Shown: positions 61,501 through 64,000 of the stretch, piece by piece
Position numbering within the stretch: the stretch's first letter is position 1
Layout of the letters: every line of letters starts with the position of its first letter
NCBI GenBank assembly: GCA_033239125.1
Contig: BSWB01000001.1
Span: forward strand, 23,153,501 to 23,217,500
Length of the DNA stretch: 64,000 nt
Reading direction: 5' to 3'
From: Fagopyrum homotropicum
Lineage: Eukaryota; Streptophyta; Magnoliopsida; Caryophyllales; Polygonaceae
Made by a program: the position numbers and the translations under genes
Notes under the pieces: model-generated
What the model saw: only the letters and a program-made list of their open reading frames with translations
Database searches by the model: none
What the model was told of the DNA's origin: nothing

Positions 61501-64000
61501 ATGGCAAGAAAATATGAATGAAGGGAGGGAAGGGCATCTGTGTAAAAAAGAAATTAATTGTCAACAGTTACGAATGGTAATTGATGAAAGGACTAGTGGC
61601 AAAAAAGATTTGTCATTTCATAATGAGTCGCAATGGGAAGAGCATACAGACCCGTTGCACAAAATGCAAAGTCGAATATAAACGCTGCTCTGTAATCAGT
61701 AGAGAAACATTGTAGAATGTACAATATTGCATTGCATCCAGCTTCTCGATAATAAAAACCATTAATACTGAAAAGGCTTATTAAGAAATTATGCTCAGGA
61801 ATGATCCCCTTTAGTAAGCATAATAAGTTGTACATTCTAGACAACTATTGCCCTTGCCATCACTCAAAACCATTATTGTAAACCCCAAGAGAGGAATAAA
61901 GGATGGGGAAGGGTATCCTTGAAGCTACGGAAATAATGTATCGGACATTCTAAATCAGAAAAAAAATATTGAAAAGCCCACGAGAGTGCGAGTCTCATGC
62001 ATTGATTCTTAATCTAACCCCTCTCAAATTCAATTCCCATTGGCTGATATTTGGAGGCCCTTAGTGTGGGTGATAAATATGTAACTATAAATTCAGAGCG
62101 TTTTGAACACATTCTCTTACCCAAAGATGAAGATACCCAGCTCCTAGGCCCCTACCATAAAGTTTTCTACGCAAAAATAATAATATGCTAAGTCATACAG
62201 ACTACCTAAGGCGTTAGATATTGAGTACCTAAGATAGTGAAATAAAAAAAAATAATAAAATAAAAAATAAAAAGAAGAGAGAGACTGTTTGCTCTTGTAA
62301 GTAAACTACACAGCATAGAATGATTTGTTAGAAAGAAGGAATAGCGCTACACATCAGAACCATAGAATGATCAGTTAAGCAAAACTATACAAGGAACCAG
62401 AGCCAGATAAAGCAAATGGTCATCAGAAGAAACCTGCATATGAGATCTTGACTTCTCATTAGTCTCAAATGCTTTCATCTGGTTCTTGAGCTGTTCTTCT
62501 CGTGTCTTCTCAAATACATCATAATTTCCTTTATACGTTATCAGTTTCTGTCTCTGCAGATGGATGATGTCTGTGACAACCTACAAAATCATTTATTATG
62601 GAAGAATTATTATATTATTCAGAATTCAATCTCATGAGATGCCATCAAGTTGAAAGTTAGCATAGAGAAAGAAGATTAGAAAAAAAAGCAATACCGTGTT
62701 CAAAAATTCTCTCGCATGAGAGACGACTATAAATGTCTTGGGCCATTTACACAGGTAAGATTCCAACCAGAGAACAGCGTGCAAATCAAGATGGTTCTGT
62801 CAATTAGTGAGATGTAACATTAAATCAGTACAACAGACATAGAGCTTACTGTAGGTTCAGCAACGTAGTCAATATAACAAGACATAAAGCTTACTGTAGG
62901 TTCGTCCAGTAATAAGAGATCTGGCTCTACAAACAATGCCCGAGCAAGAGCTATCCTCATACGCCATCCTCCAGAAAAGGTTTTTGTTGGTTTAAGTTGC
63001 ATCTCTGGTGAGAAACTAAGACCCTAAAAGTGTTTGTAGTCAATAATCATGTTATAGAGAAATTGACAACTGAAAACAAATGATGGTGATGAACAAGTCA
63101 AACCATTCCAAAACTTTTATTGACCAGAAAACATAATGATGATTGCATATATCCAGATATAGAGAGCAGGAATGCAGCATATCCCAATTACTAGAAGTTA
63201 GAATACACGAAACATACGAATTCTTATACACCATCAAATAAGTTGCCACCAGCTGGAAAAGCCGTAAGTGTGAAGGAATCAGTCAGACATTTTGAGCAAT
63301 GCAAAATCCACTTGTAAGCATGAATTTTTATGCAAAGTAAAAAGAAAGAAAGAAATTCTTATACACAATACTGTTGGTTGCTACATGTTATTATGGTTAA
63401 TTCTTTCACAGAATTGGATTGTTTATCTAGTTGGTTCAAAAACTATGTTGAAGTTACTTGCTTTTCATCAATACTGACAGATGATATTGTGAATTCCTCT
63501 CAAAAGGAGCAAGTAAAATATGCTCACAGGAAAAGTCATAGTTAGCTAAATCATTAGGAGAAGCCATCCCAATACATGCCAAATAACATATTTGTATGCA
63601 TTCATTTTTGGAACAAAGGGCTCTAAAATTAAAGCATAGCCAAAAACCCAAATGATAAACATTTTCTAAAACCGCACAATGAAAATACACCAACAACCAG
63701 AAAGTACACCACTCTATGCTCTTATAGGTACCTAGTTAGTAAAGAGTTCTTCCGGACAATGATGTTAATGAACACATCCATAGAAAAGAAAGAGATAAGA
63801 TTTCATAGATTAGTGTTCTAGCTCCAAAGAATTCTCAACTAACCGCCAGAATGGAAGCTGCACGTGCTTCTGCAGAATCTGCGTCTATGTATTCCAGCCT
63901 TTTATATATCTGTTCAAGCCTTTGTGAGATAGAGTCTTTGTCCATTCCCTTCACTGAACCATTGCTCTTTTGACTTTCTTCCTCAAAATCTAGGTCCCTC
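58589..64000 (-). CDS. ABCF-type (GCN20/ABCF3-like) ATPase, C-terminal 443 residues, 5' end outside the window
   Basis: Soluble ABC protein with two nucleotide-binding domains and no membrane part; relatives act with GCN1/GCN2 and ribosomes in translation control. Exons on the minus strand are 64000-63844 (partial), 63023-62895, 62796-62695, 62580-62434, 61462-61400, 61223-61177, 61088-61029, 60884-60802, 60715-60621, 60078-59992, 59364-59277, 59084-58999, 58891-58829 and 58714-58589. All are GT-AG and all phases agree. First NBD: signature FSGGWRMRIALARALF, Walker B LLLLDEPT then NHLD across an intron, switch His in VVSHAREFLN. Second NBD: Walker A GPNGIGKST, signature LSGGQKSRVAFA, Walker B LLLLDEPSNHL, switch MVSHDEHL. 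It ends ...YKKILQASS. The first Walker A lies beyond the edge. The gene looks intact except for the duplicated splice donor described separately. Confidence 0.95.
62837..62906 (-). repeat. 45-bp tandem duplication with a duplicated, in-frame splice donor in the ABCF gene
   Basis: The words gaacctacagtaagc and tatgtc occur twice, 45 bp apart, at the end of exon 63023-62895. Donor 1 follows 62895 and donor 2 follows 62850; both read aca|gtaagc. Using donor 2 adds 15 codons without a stop (VSFMSCYIDYVAEPT) between DEPT and NHLD of the first Walker B region. Confidence 0.85.

Overview
This window is plant nuclear DNA, most likely from a repeat-rich dicot genome. Two split, intron-bearing plant genes lie on the minus strand. 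One is a nodulin/glutamine-synthetase-like fusion gene (FluG/NodGS type, 18 exons, 33955-42351). The other is the 3' part of an ABCF-type (GCN20/ABCF3-like) ATPase gene (58589 to the right edge, 14 exons visible). Everything else is AT-rich intergenic DNA built from nested transposable elements. The species cannot be named from the sequence.

Layout. 1-14324 is arm A of an old direct segmental duplication. Arm B is 43735-57445, about 42.5 kb away, with the NodGS gene between the two. The arms share a decayed copia gag relic and several AT-rich blocks. Each arm carries insertions that are missing from the other, so each arm documents empty sites for the other. Arm A has a 280-bp Helitron, a 4.2-kb MULE-like element with ULP1-like and FAR1-like relics, a TA-repeat-seated MITE, a 3.2-kb solo LTR (TSD GAACA) and a 1.36-kb MULE (9-bp TSD). 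Arm B has a 2.5-kb solo LTR (TSD TCTAA), a 3.15-kb block seated in a TA repeat, and a foldback MULE-MITE (9-bp TSD). That MITE was itself entered by a 2.87-kb solo LTR (TSD ATAAT).

14325-17780 is a degenerate LTR of the same family as those three solo LTRs. It is interrupted by an inverted solo LTR of an Athila-type element. 17781-30697 is a nearly complete, young 12.9-kb Athila-lineage Ty3/gypsy element. It has LTRs about 98% alike, a tRNA-Asp-type primer binding site, gag with one nonsense codon and one frameshift, a full-length pol and a third ATHILA-type ORF. A 12-bp palindrome recurs across its LTRs, spacers and even coding DNA. 30698-32064 holds a broken plant-mobile-domain (MAIN-like) gene, and a MITE with 8-bp TSDs lies just downstream of the NodGS gene.

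The most interesting observations are these. The NodGS gene has a probable U12-type AT-AC intron, required for the reading frame. The ABCF gene has a 45-bp tandem duplication that creates two in-frame splice donors directly after the first Walker B motif. The Athila element has the dispersed palindrome. The two duplicated arms carry a set of paralogous empty sites. No bacterial-type operons, CRISPR arrays, rRNA or tRNA genes were seen.
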